In this document: positions 8,654 through 16,893 of the stretch, piece after piece
How the letters are laid out: every line of letters begins with the position of its first letter
Numbering within the stretch: the stretch's first letter is position 1
Assembly: GCF_030407165.1 (NCBI RefSeq)
Contig: NZ_CP129111.1
Location: 2,232,001 to 2,296,000, forward strand
Direction of reading: 5' to 3'
Length of the DNA stretch: 64,000 nucleotides
Origin: Fontisubflavum oceani
Lineage (GTDB): Bacteria > Pseudomonadota > Alphaproteobacteria > Rhodobacterales > Rhodobacteraceae
Notes under the pieces: generated by a model
Database searches by the model: none
Told to the model about the DNA's origin: nothing
What the model saw: only the letters and a program-made list of their open reading frames with translations
Translations under genes and position numbers: made by a program

Positions 8654-9135
8654 CCGGCCCGGTCCTGAAATGTCAGGCCCCCGATCCGGTGGCGTTTGCG
8701 CCCTATGGCGATCTGGTCCTGCCGCCGGATGAGCCGGGCAAACGGCGGTTCTATAGCGAGGCATTGCATCAGCGGAACGAGACCAGCGCGCCGGTGCTGC
8801 ATGTGAACAACGTGTTGCCGCAGAGCCTGCCGCTCTCGGTGACACGGATTGAACGGCACCCCTATGCCGCGCAGTGTTTCTTCCCGCTCGACGTGTCGCG
8901 CTATGCGGTGATGGTGATGCCCTCCGATGAGGCGGGCCGCCCATGCCCCGATCAGGCGCTGGCCTTTTTAATGCCGGGCACGATTGGCGTGATCTTCAAC
9001 CCGGGCGTCTGGCATCTTGGTGCGACGGTGCTGGACCGTCCCGGCCATTTCACGGTGCTGATGTGGCGCGGCGGCCCACTGCAAGACGACGACTTCCGCA
9101 CCATCGCGCCGCTGACCCTGATCGCCCCCACCTGA
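8650..9135 (+). CDS. Ureidoglycolate lyase-like cupin
   Basis: A 161-residue protein with the AllA/ureidoglycolate lyase pattern: an N-terminal FAPYGDLVLPPDEP, a central ERHPYAAQCFFPLD with the conserved His/Gln region, and GVIFNPGVWHLG near the end. Ureidoglycolate lyase splits ureidoglycolate to glyoxylate and urea. Coupled to the PuuE-like gene by an ATGA overlap. Because upstream purine-pathway enzymes are absent, it may act on a related ureide or on a 2-hydroxyglycine-type adduct; the family is fairly clear, the substrate is not. Confidence 0.82.
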   Translation: MTGPVLKCQAPDPVAFAPYGDLVLPPDEPGKRRFYSEALHQRNETSAPVLHVNNVLPQSLPLSVTRIERHPYAAQCFFPLDVSRYAVMVMPSDEAGRPCPDQALAFLMPGTIGVIFNPGVWHLGATVLDRPGHFTVLMWRGGPLQDDDFRTIAPLTLIAPT

Positions 9136-9169
9136 CTCATTTGCGGGCCCGGTCCCGCGTAGAAAGACC

Positions 9170-10063
9170 ATGACGATGACCTCTCGCAAAATCGAACTGT
9201 TTGTTCCCGCCATCACCCCCTTCGCCGCCGATCTGTCGGTCGATACCGCGCGCTTCGTGGCCCATGCCAAGGCATTGATCGCGGGCGGGGCGCACGGGCT
9301 TGCGCCGTTTGGCACCACGAGCGAGGCCAATTCCTTGTCCGTCGCGGAACGAATGGCGGCGTTGGATGCATTGGTGGAGGCCGGGATTTCGCCCCAGCAA
9401 TTGATCCCCGGCACCGGGTGCTGCGCCGCCGCCGATACGATCACGCTTTCGGAACATGCGACGCGCCTTGGCTGTCGCGGCGTGCTGATGCTGCCACCCT
9501 TCTTCTATAAGGGTGTCAGCGATGCCGGCGTGTTTGACGCCTATGCGCAGGTGATCGAGGCTGTTGGGCCGGATTTGCGGGTCTATCTCTATCATATTCC
9601 ACAGATGTCCGGTGTGCCGATCACCTTACCGCTGATCGAGCGGTTGATTGACGCGTATGGGGCGCAGATCGCGGGCCTCAAAGACAGTTCCGGCGATTGG
9701 GACAACACCGCCGCCGTTATCGCGGCCTTCCCCCAGATCGACACCTATTCGGCGTCGGAATCGCTGATCCCTGAAAACGCTGCTAAGGGCGGCGCGGGCT
9801 GCATCAGCGCCAGTTCGAATGTGAACCCGGGCGGGATCCGCGCCTTGATCGACGGGCTGAACGGTCCTGAGCATCATGCGCTCCATCATCAAGTCAGCCA
9901 AGTGCGCAAAATCTTCGAAGGGCTGCCTTTGATCCCGGCAATCAAATCCGCCGTCGCACTGCAAAAGGATGACAATCACTACGCCCGGGTGCGCCCACCC
10001 TTCACCGTCACCGGCCTTGAACACGCTGATGCCGTTGCCGAGGCGGTGAGGGTTGCGAGATGA
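9170..10063 (+). CDS. Dihydrodipicolinate synthase/N-acetylneuraminate lyase-family aldolase
   Basis: A 297-residue class I aldolase of the DapA/NanA family. The Schiff-base Lys is in IAGLKDSSGDWDN, the catalytic Tyr in VYLYHIPQMSG, and the N-terminal GTTSEANSLSVAERM carries the usual carboxylate-binding Thr-Thr-Ser-Glu pattern. Family members condense or cleave pyruvate adducts, including 2-keto-3-deoxy sugars and hydroxyproline-derived ketoacids. In this island a catabolic aldolase or dehydratase role is more likely than lysine synthesis. Two in-frame ATGs (9170 and 9176) are possible starts. Confidence 0.9.
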   Translation: MTMTSRKIELFVPAITPFAADLSVDTARFVAHAKALIAGGAHGLAPFGTTSEANSLSVAERMAALDALVEAGISPQQLIPGTGCCAAADTITLSEHATRLGCRGVLMLPPFFYKGVSDAGVFDAYAQVIEAVGPDLRVYLYHIPQMSGVPITLPLIERLIDAYGAQIAGLKDSSGDWDNTAAVIAAFPQIDTYSASESLIPENAAKGGAGCISASSNVNPGGIRALIDGLNGPEHHALHHQVSQVRKIFEGLPLIPAIKSAVALQKDDNHYARVRPPFTVTGLEHADAVAEAVRVAR

Positions 10064-10070
10064 GCGCGCC

Positions 10071-11004
10071 ATGACGGACGGCCCAATCCTTGTCACTGGC
10101 GCAGGCGGGTTTGTCTGCTCCGAGATCGCCTTGGCGCTGGCGCGGGTGGGCCAGGATGTGGTGGCGGTGGATCAGGCTTTCGATGCGGAGACCGCCGCCC
10201 GGCTTGCCGGGGTCCGCCGGGTCGAAGGGCCGCTCGAAGAGATACTGCCGGAGCTTGCCAACCTGTCTCTCTCGGCTGTCATCCATGGTGCCGCCATCAC
10301 GGCCTCGCCAGAGCGGCTGCGGATGTCCAAAGCGGCCCATATCCGCCGCAATATGGAGCTCCTGACCGGCGCGCTGGATGTGGCGCAGCGGGCCGGGGCA
10401 ACGCGGTTCCTCTTTCTGAGTTCGATGGGCGTCTTTGAGCCGCAAGATGGGCCGATCCAGGTCGGACGATTTACCGAAGCGACCCAGCCCAGTGCAGCCT
10501 GTACCTACGCCGCCGCCAAATCCGCTGGCGAGCTTTTGGCCGTCGCCGCAGCGGAGCCCGGCTTCGCCACGCTAAGCCTGCGCCTTGGCAATATCTTCGG
10601 CCCGCATGAGGCCGTCCGCGAGACCCGCCAGCATCTTTGTCTGGTGCAGCGTATGCTGGCCGAAACGCAGGCCACTGGCGTCATCACTGTGCAGACGCCT
10701 GAGGCCAATCGCGAGTGGTCTTGGCTGCCGGATCTGGCCGACGGTATCGCGGGATTAATGGCCCATTTCCCCGTGTCCGGTCCAACGGTTCTGCATGCCG
10801 GCACACCCTGCGCAGACCGATATGGCCATCGCTCGCGCCATTGCCGACCGAGTGCGGGGCACGCTGATCCGCCTAGCGCCGCCGCCGCACCCGCCGATCC
10901 GGCCGCCGATGGGCAGCGATCATCCGAGTGTCTTTCAAACGATAAACTGGACCAGCATGGATCATGCTCTGGATCAGCTTATCCCGGCAGAGGTGACCTC
11001 ATGA
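10071..11004 (+). CDS. NAD-dependent epimerase/dehydratase-family protein (apparent frameshift)
   Basis: An extended-SDR protein of about 310 residues once a one-base insertion is allowed for. The Rossmann start is ILVTGAGGFVCSE, and the catalytic Tyr/Lys region is CTYAAAKSAGE. From the ATG at 10071 the frame is normal up to HAGTP, then a CCC run at 10806-10808 shifts it. Removing one C restores TPAQTDMAIARAIADRVRG and leads to a stop at 11002-11004, which overlaps the ATG of the next gene. Without this correction the frame runs on into the downstream oxidoreductase and looks like a 660-residue fusion. The island context suggests sugar or hydroxy-acid epimerisation. Confidence 0.8.
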
Positions 11005-12035
11005 CTCCCCTTCGTCTGATCATCGTCGGCCTTGGCGCGCGGGCACGGACTTGGCTGCAAGTGGTGGGTGACAACCCTGATATTGAGATCGTCGCCCTTT
11101 GTGACCCAGATCCAAACGCGCGCAGCCGTGCCGCCGATCAATCTCCCGATGTGCCAATCGGTGAGGCCCTGGATGATGTCATTGGTACCGATGCCGATGC
11201 GGTTCTGCTCTGCACGCCTCCGTCCGGGCGGGAGGCACAGATCGCGGCGTGTTGTAGCTATGGGCTGGCGATCCTTGCGGAAAAACCGCTCTCGGATGAT
11301 GTGGCCACGGCGGCGCGTTTCGTGGAGATGGCCGAGGCGGCCAGCGTTCCGCTCGTTGTTGGTCTCAACTTCCGCTATCTCGGCGTGACCCAGGCGATGC
11401 GGCGTCTTCTGACCGAAGGGGCCATCGGCAAACCGGAATTTGGCCGCTTCATCTACGAACGCTGGCGCGACGGGACGCAGGACTGGCTGAACTCCTACCC
11501 GCTGACGATGGATCACCCGATGCTTTGGGAGCAGTCGATCCATCATTTCGACTTGATGCGCTACGTTTATGGCACGGAGCCTGTGTCTATTCAGGCGCAT
11601 ACGTTCAACCCGAGCTGGACGATGTATCAGGGCGACACGAATGTCTCGGCCCTGATCGCGTTCGAGAACGGGATGACCGTCAACTACCAGGGCACCTGGC
11701 AGTCGGGCCACGAGCCGATGAACTTCAACTGGCGAACCGACGGCTCCGAGGGCATCGTCGTGCAACGCGAGATGTTCGGAGATTTGGCTTTCGCGCGGCG
11801 GATGGAACCCGATCTCACCCCCATCCCGCTACCGAACCACACGCCTTGGATCAGCGATGCGACGGCGCTTTTTGCCTCCTTCGTGGCAACCTGCCGGGGT
11901 ACCGCGCCGCCCGAATGTACCGGGCGCGATCACCTGCAATCCCTCTTCATGCTGCAAGCCTGCATTTTGGCCTCAGACCGCCGTGCCGCGGTTGAGATCG
12001 AGGAGGTTCGGACCGATGCAACGGCCCGGGCCTGA
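11001..12035 (+). CDS. Gfo/Idh/MocA-family oxidoreductase
   Basis: A 344-residue NAD(P)-dependent oxidoreductase. It has the N-terminal Rossmann motif LIIVGLGARARTW, the second-domain entry AILAEKPLSDDVATA with the conserved E-K-P, and a helix EQSIHHFDLMRYVYG carrying the His of the active site. Family members oxidise sugars, inositols, bile acids or amino sugars. The ATG at 11001 overlaps the corrected stop of the epimerase gene (ATGA). A second family member lies at 13722, so the pathway probably has two such redox steps or a two-step redox epimerisation. Confidence 0.9.
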   Translation: MTPLRLIIVGLGARARTWLQVVGDNPDIEIVALCDPDPNARSRAADQSPDVPIGEALDDVIGTDADAVLLCTPPSGREAQIAACCSYGLAILAEKPLSDDVATAARFVEMAEAASVPLVVGLNFRYLGVTQAMRRLLTEGAIGKPEFGRFIYERWRDGTQDWLNSYPLTMDHPMLWEQSIHHFDLMRYVYGTEPVSIQAHTFNPSWTMYQGDTNVSALIAFENGMTVNYQGTWQSGHEPMNFNWRTDGSEGIVVQREMFGDLAFARRMEPDLTPIPLPNHTPWISDATALFASFVATCRGTAPPECTGRDHLQSLFMLQACILASDRRAAVEIEEVRTDATARA

Positions 12036-12114
12036 ACCAACCAGAGAAGCTCGGGAAACCGAGTCCAAGACGACTTCAATGACGGCCTACTCCATCAAAA
12101 GAAGGATGTAAGAC

Positions 12115-13662
12115 GTGAAAAGTATGACAAAGTTCTTGGCTGCTGCCCTGGTTGCGGGCGCACCCTCTGCTGTCTTGGCCCAACCATCCGAAGATACCCT
12201 TGTCGTCGGCCTCAGCGCGGATGCCAGTACCTTTGAGCCGGCTGAGATCCGATCCTTGGATAACTCCAACATCGCGCGCCATATCTTCACGGCGCTCACC
12301 AGTATTGGCGATAATGGAGAAATCCTGCCGCGTCTCGCGACCGACTGGACCATCAGCGCGGATGGGACGCGGTTGGAGTTCACATTGCCCGAGGGCCGCG
12401 TGTGCGAGGATGGCGAACCGCTCACCGCCGAAGATGTCGCCTATTCTTGGAACCGGGCTGCTGACCCAGAAAACGCCTTTGCGGGCAACACACCTGGATT
12501 TGTCTATACCTCGATGCAATTCGCAGGCGCCGAGGTGGTGGATGATTTGACCGTTGCGATCAATGTCCGCTCCCGCACCGGCATGGCATTGGGCTTTAGC
12601 TCGCAGGTCTTCATCCACTGTAAAGACAGCTATGAGGCGATGACCGAGGATCAGATCGCGCGCGCGCCGGTGTCTTCGGGGGAATACCGGCTGGTGGATT
12701 GGAACATCGGCTCCAATCTCACGCTTGAGAAGTGGCAGGGGGAAGGCAATTTCGACCGCATAGAGTTCCGCATCATTCCCGAGGCGTCGACCCGCATTGC
12801 AGAGCTTCTGACCGGCAATGTGGATATCATCACAAATGTCTCGCCCGACCAGATGGATGTGGTGAATGCGAGCGGCGTGGCGGATGTCCAAGTCGTCCAG
12901 GGGCTGCGCCGGATGTATATCGGCTTCAACCAGTCCGACCAGTTCGACGGCGTCGCCGGGGAGGCGGTGCGGAACGCCGACGTGCGCCGTGCGCTGCAAT
13001 ACGCGGTAAATGTGCCAGCGATCTGCTCTCAATTGCTGAACTTTGAGTGCGAGCGGGCGACCGGCCTCGTGAACCCGCCGAATGACAACCCGAACCTTGA
13101 GCCGTACCCCTATGACCCGGCGACCGCTGAACGTTTGCTGGACGAGGCAGGCTATCCGCGCGGTGACGATGGCGTGCGCTTCGACATCACGCTGCAAGCG
13201 CCGCGGGGCCGGTATTTGAACGACGCCAATGTCGCCCTCGCCGTTGGCAGCTTCCTGACCGAGGTTGGTGTCAGAACGGAGGTCGAGCTTCTGGAATGGT
13301 CGTCGGTTTATGTCCCGCTGATCCGCGGGCATGATGCCGGGCCGCTGTTCTTTCTGGGCTCAGGTGGCGCGCTTTGGAGCCCGCTTTACGACATGGCGGC
13401 CTTGGCCACTGTGGAAAGCGGGCCGAACTATACCGATTGGGCCGATCCGCGATGGTTTGACCGGTGGGCGGATATCGCCAGCGCAACCACCCCCGAAGAA
13501 GAACGGGAGGTGATCAACGAGATGCTTCAGGTCTTCTACGACGACGGGCCCTGGCTGCACATGTACTTCCAACCCGATTTCTACGGCGTGAGCCGACGGA
13601 TCGAGTGGCAGGCCCGGCGGGATGAACACGTCAATCTATGGAATGCCCGCCTGGCGGAGTGA
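12115..13662 (+). CDS. Periplasmic peptide-type ABC substrate-binding protein (SBP family 5), orphan
   Basis: A 515-residue secreted binding protein with a Sec signal peptide (KFLAAALVAGAPSAVLA, cleavage near Ala-Gln) and the family-5 pattern EILPRLATDWTISADG, YAVNVPAICSQL and PYPYDPATAERLLDEAGYP. This family binds peptides, opines, nickel or oligosaccharides for Dpp/Opp-type importers. The start used is the GTG at 12115 after an AAGGA sequence; an ATG at 12124 is an alternative. No permease gene adjoins it; the nearest complete importer starts at 19029 with its own binding protein. It may use those permeases as a second specificity subunit (inference). Confidence 0.9.
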   Translation: MKSMTKFLAAALVAGAPSAVLAQPSEDTLVVGLSADASTFEPAEIRSLDNSNIARHIFTALTSIGDNGEILPRLATDWTISADGTRLEFTLPEGRVCEDGEPLTAEDVAYSWNRAADPENAFAGNTPGFVYTSMQFAGAEVVDDLTVAINVRSRTGMALGFSSQVFIHCKDSYEAMTEDQIARAPVSSGEYRLVDWNIGSNLTLEKWQGEGNFDRIEFRIIPEASTRIAELLTGNVDIITNVSPDQMDVVNASGVADVQVVQGLRRMYIGFNQSDQFDGVAGEAVRNADVRRALQYAVNVPAICSQLLNFECERATGLVNPPNDNPNLEPYPYDPATAERLLDEAGYPRGDDGVRFDITLQAPRGRYLNDANVALAVGSFLTEVGVRTEVELLEWSSVYVPLIRGHDAGPLFFLGSGGALWSPLYDMAALATVESGPNYTDWADPRWFDRWADIASATTPEEEREVINEMLQVFYDDGPWLHMYFQPDFYGVSRRIEWQARRDEHVNLWNARLAE

Positions 13663-13671
13663 CCCAAATTC

Positions 13672-13702
13672 CGGGCGGGTGTGACCTCTTCGCATCCGCC
13701 CG
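13672..13702 (+). promoter_or_regulatory. Intercistronic mRNA hairpin after the binding-protein gene
   Basis: A 12-pair stem (left arm 13672-13683, right arm 13691-13702, with two G-U pairs) and a 7-base loop follows the stop of the binding-protein gene. No T tract follows. Hairpins of this kind after binding-protein genes often stabilise the upstream message and lower downstream expression. Confidence 0.5.
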
Positions 13703-13721
13703 ACAGCACAAAGGAGACATC

Positions 13722-14803
13722 ATGTTAAACGTCGGCATCATCGGGGCCAGCTTCGCCCGCGACGCGTATTTGCCCGCATTTGCTCATATTGAGGGGGCCA
13801 AGGTCGTGGCGCTGGCCTCGGGCCGTCTGGAAAGTGCAAAGGCGGCGGCCGCGCCGCATGGGATCACGGTGGTCTATGATGATTGGGAAAAGATGCTGGC
13901 CGAGCATGCGCTCGATCTGGTCTGCATCGCGACGCCCACGGTGATGCATGCGCCGATGGTCCTGGCCGCGATTGCGCGGGGGCGCATGTTCTGTGCGAAA
14001 AACCAACCGCGATGAATGCAGGCGAGGCGCGCGCGATGCTGGATGCGGCGCGGGAGGCCAATCGGCTGCACATGATCGACCATGAGCTGCGCTTCAACCC
14101 GACGCGGGCCCGGATCGCTGAGTTGATCCATGGCGGCGATCTTGGCGAGATCCGACATGTGAACATCACCAATATCGGCGCGTCCTGGGCCGATCCGGCC
14201 TCGCGCCCCAAGGGCGATTGGTGGTCGGACGCGGCGATGGGCGGCGGGCGTTTGGGCGCCAATGGCTCGCATCAGGTTGACATGCTGCGCTGGTGGCTTG
14301 GGGAACCCGCCTCGGTCATCGGGCAGGCCCTGACCATGGTGCCGAACCGGCTTTGCAAAAACACAGGCGAGCCGTGGACGGCGACGTCCGATGACCTGTC
14401 GCATTTCACGCTTGAGATGCAATCGGGCGCTCTGGCCCAGGTCTTCATGAGCGGGGTTGCGGCGGCGAATATGGGCAATGAAACGCAAGTGTTTGGGTCG
14501 AAAGGCACGATCACCTTGTCCAATAGCGACGAGAGGCTCTATTTCGCGAAGGCAGGTGAAAGTTTCAATGATATCAGTGTGGAAGACCCCAATGCCAAGC
14601 TTGAGGGGGTGAACAAAGGCATCTGGAATGTCTCTGTTTTGGCGGCTTTGCAGGAGCTAACCGCAGCCATCATCGAGGAGCGCGGGTTGAAACGGGGTGC
14701 AAGCTTCGTCGATGGGCTGCGCAATCAGATGGTTCTGGATGCGGTCGTCGCCTCAACGGTGAGCCGCAAATGGGAAGACCTGAACATGTCCGGGGCGGTG
14801 TGA
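13722..14803 (+). CDS. Gfo/Idh/MocA-family oxidoreductase (apparent frameshift)
   Basis: About 360 residues when read through one missing base. The N-terminal Rossmann part (MLNVGIIGASFARDAYLPA) begins at the ATG 13722 after an AAAGGAG site. Its frame ends prematurely after FCAKNQPR. One extra G in the G5 run at 13978-13982 would give GAHVLCEKPTAMNAGEAR, the conserved E-K-P segment of this family, which then continues to GGGRLGANGSHQVDMLRWW and the C-terminus at 14803. Both halves therefore belong to one gene. The stop shares a base with the start of the SDR gene. Confidence 0.82.
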
Positions 14804-15516
14804 TGCCCGCGCTCTCGGATCAAAGGGTGCTTATCACCGGGGCGGGGCAGGGGCTTGGCGCCGCCATCGCCCGGGTCTTCGCCGACCATGGCGCCGATCT
14901 GGTGCTGATGGATGTGGATGCGGCGGGGTTGCAGGCGGTCCAGGATCAGATCGGTGGCGGGGCGCTGACCCTGACGGTCGATCTGGCGGATGCTGAGGCC
15001 ACGGCCAGGGCCATCGCGGCGATCCCCGGCCCGGTCGATACGCTGATCCACAATGCGGCAATCCTGCGACCGGAACCGCTGGAACAGGTGAGCCTCTCCA
15101 CCTTCACGGCGACCATGAATGTCGGCATCCAAGCGGCGTTTCAGCTCAGCCAGGCGGTTTGGCCGGGCATGAAAGCCAAAGGCGGCGGTGCGTTGATTTT
15201 CGTGTCGTCCCAATCCGGCATCAAAGGCTTTGTTGACGAGACCGCCTACTGCGCGGCGAAACACGCGCTGGAAGGGTTCTCGAAATGCCTGGCGATGGAG
15301 GGGGAGGGCGATGGCATCCTGTCCTGCACCATCACGCCGGGCAAGGCGATGCACACCCCGATGTCGGAGCGCAACTACCCGCCCGAACTGAAAGCCGAGT
15401 GGATCGATCCCGCGCGCCTGGCGCCAGCCTTCGTGCAGATCGCCACCACCCGCGACCCTGCTCTGAGCGGGCAACGTCTGAATGCGTGGAACATGTCAGA
15501 GCCGGAGGCCAGCTGA
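14803..15516 (+). CDS. Short-chain dehydrogenase/reductase (SDR)
   Basis: A 237-residue classical SDR with the cofactor motif LITGAGQGLGAAIARVFAD, an HNAAIL segment, the catalytic Ser region IFVSSQSG and the Tyr-Lys pair in AYCAAKHALEGFSK. Start chosen at ATG 14803, which shares the A of the upstream TGA (TGATG). The substrate is unknown; it probably oxidises a hydroxyl group in the same catabolic route as the two Gfo/Idh/MocA enzymes. Its stop overlaps the M20 peptidase start by one base. Confidence 0.9.
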   Translation: MPALSDQRVLITGAGQGLGAAIARVFADHGADLVLMDVDAAGLQAVQDQIGGGALTLTVDLADAEATARAIAAIPGPVDTLIHNAAILRPEPLEQVSLSTFTATMNVGIQAAFQLSQAVWPGMKAKGGGALIFVSSQSGIKGFVDETAYCAAKHALEGFSKCLAMEGEGDGILSCTITPGKAMHTPMSERNYPPELKAEWIDPARLAPAFVQIATTRDPALSGQRLNAWNMSEPEAS

Positions 15517-16868
15517 TGCAAGATATCTATGACTACATCGACGCCCATGCCGATGAATTTGTGAAGGATTTACAGACTTTTGTGCAGCAACCCTCGATCT
15601 CGGCCCAAGATATCGGCCTGCGGGAATGTGCCGCGCTGATCCGCGATATGATGCATCGCGACGGGCTGCCGGCAGAGTTCCATGAGTTGGAAGACGGCCC
15701 CCCGGTTGTCTACGGCGAAATCCCGTCGAAATCCCGCAAGACGCTGCTTTGTTATTCCCATTACGACGTCCAGCCGCCCGAGCCGATCGAGGCGTGGACC
15801 CATGGCGGCCCGTGGTCCGGTGCGGTGGTGGATGGTGTGCTGTATGGGCGCGGCGCGACCGACAACAAATCCGGCGTCTTGGCCTTCAACAAGGCGGCAA
15901 AGGCGTTCCTTGCGGTGCGCGGCGAAGTCCCTGTTGGCCTGAAACTGCTGATCGAGGGGGAGGAGGAGATCGGCTCCCCCAATCTTGGGCCCTGGGCGCA
16001 GAAAAACGCCGAGATGTTGGAGGCCGATGGGATGCACTGCCTCGATGGCTCTCTAGAGATCGGGGTCGACGTGCCGGATGTCTCGCTTGGCCTGAAATCG
16101 GTACTGTTTGTCGAGCTGATCGCGCGCGGCCCGAGGACGGATGTGCACTCGCTGAACGCGCCTTTGGTGCCGAACCCGGTTTGGGATTTGGTGCATGCCT
16201 TGGCCACCATCATGGATCGGGAGAAAAACATCCTGATCCCGGATTGGGCCGAGGGCATCTATGTGCCCAATGATGAGGATATGGGCTATTTGAAGGACAA
16301 AGCGGCGCGGATCGACTTTGACATGCTCAAAGAGGAGATGGGGGTCGATGCCTTTGCGCTTGGGCGCGATGGGGTCGACGCGCTCAAGGCGCGCACCTAT
16401 GAGCCGACTGCCAATATCCAAGGCATCGCCGGCGGGTACACCGGCAAGGGCACCAAAACGATTGTGCCGTCAGAGGCGCGTGTGCGGATGGATTTCCGGC
16501 TGATCCCCAATATCTCGCCCGCCAAAGCCATCGTGAAACTGCGTGATCATCTCAAGGCGCAGGGCTTCGACAATATCGAGGTCAAGGGCGAAGCGCGCAC
16601 CGAAGACCCCTATAAAATCTCCGCCCGCGAGGACATCTCCGTCTCGATCATCGCCGCGGCGCATGAGGTCTATGGCGAGCCGCCAATCGTCAATGGCGTC
16701 TCGGCCGAAGGGGCGATCCTAAAACATGTCTGGATTCCCTGTGTTCTGACTGGATTTGCCAATCCGGGCTGCAACCTTCATGCGCCCGACGAAAACATCC
16801 ATGTCGATAAATACATCCAAGGCATCAAATACGCTGCCGCCATCATGGATCATTTTGGCCGCAGCTAA
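15516..16868 (+). CDS. M20-family dipeptidase/amidohydrolase
   Basis: A 450-residue binuclear zinc peptidase of the M20 family (CNDP/PepV-like branch). Metal ligands are visible in LLCYSHYDVQPPEP (His, Asp), LYGRGATDNKSG (bridging Asp) and LIEGEEEIGSPN (general-base Glu plus ligand Glu). The dimerisation domain lies in the middle, and the last ligand His is in GCNLHAPDENIHVDKY near the C-terminus. It cleaves dipeptides or N-acyl amino acids in the cytosol. The ATG at 15516 overlaps the SDR stop, so it is in the same operon. Confidence 0.92.
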   Translation: MQDIYDYIDAHADEFVKDLQTFVQQPSISAQDIGLRECAALIRDMMHRDGLPAEFHELEDGPPVVYGEIPSKSRKTLLCYSHYDVQPPEPIEAWTHGGPWSGAVVDGVLYGRGATDNKSGVLAFNKAAKAFLAVRGEVPVGLKLLIEGEEEIGSPNLGPWAQKNAEMLEADGMHCLDGSLEIGVDVPDVSLGLKSVLFVELIARGPRTDVHSLNAPLVPNPVWDLVHALATIMDREKNILIPDWAEGIYVPNDEDMGYLKDKAARIDFDMLKEEMGVDAFALGRDGVDALKARTYEPTANIQGIAGGYTGKGTKTIVPSEARVRMDFRLIPNISPAKAIVKLRDHLKAQGFDNIEVKGEARTEDPYKISAREDISVSIIAAAHEVYGEPPIVNGVSAEGAILKHVWIPCVLTGFANPGCNLHAPDENIHVDKYIQGIKYAAAIMDHFGRS

Positions 16869-16893
16869 GCGGTTCACTTAAAAGGAAAACCCG

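Noticed and set aside
7742..9135. Complete allantoin degradation pathway
   Set aside because: Only PuuE-like and ureidoglycolate-lyase-like genes are present; no uricase, OHCU decarboxylase or allantoicase is in the window.
10053..12035. A single long epimerase-oxidoreductase fusion protein
   Set aside because: The middle part is Arg/Ala/Pro-rich nonsense, while the alternate frame continues the epimerase and ends in an ATGA overlap with the next start.
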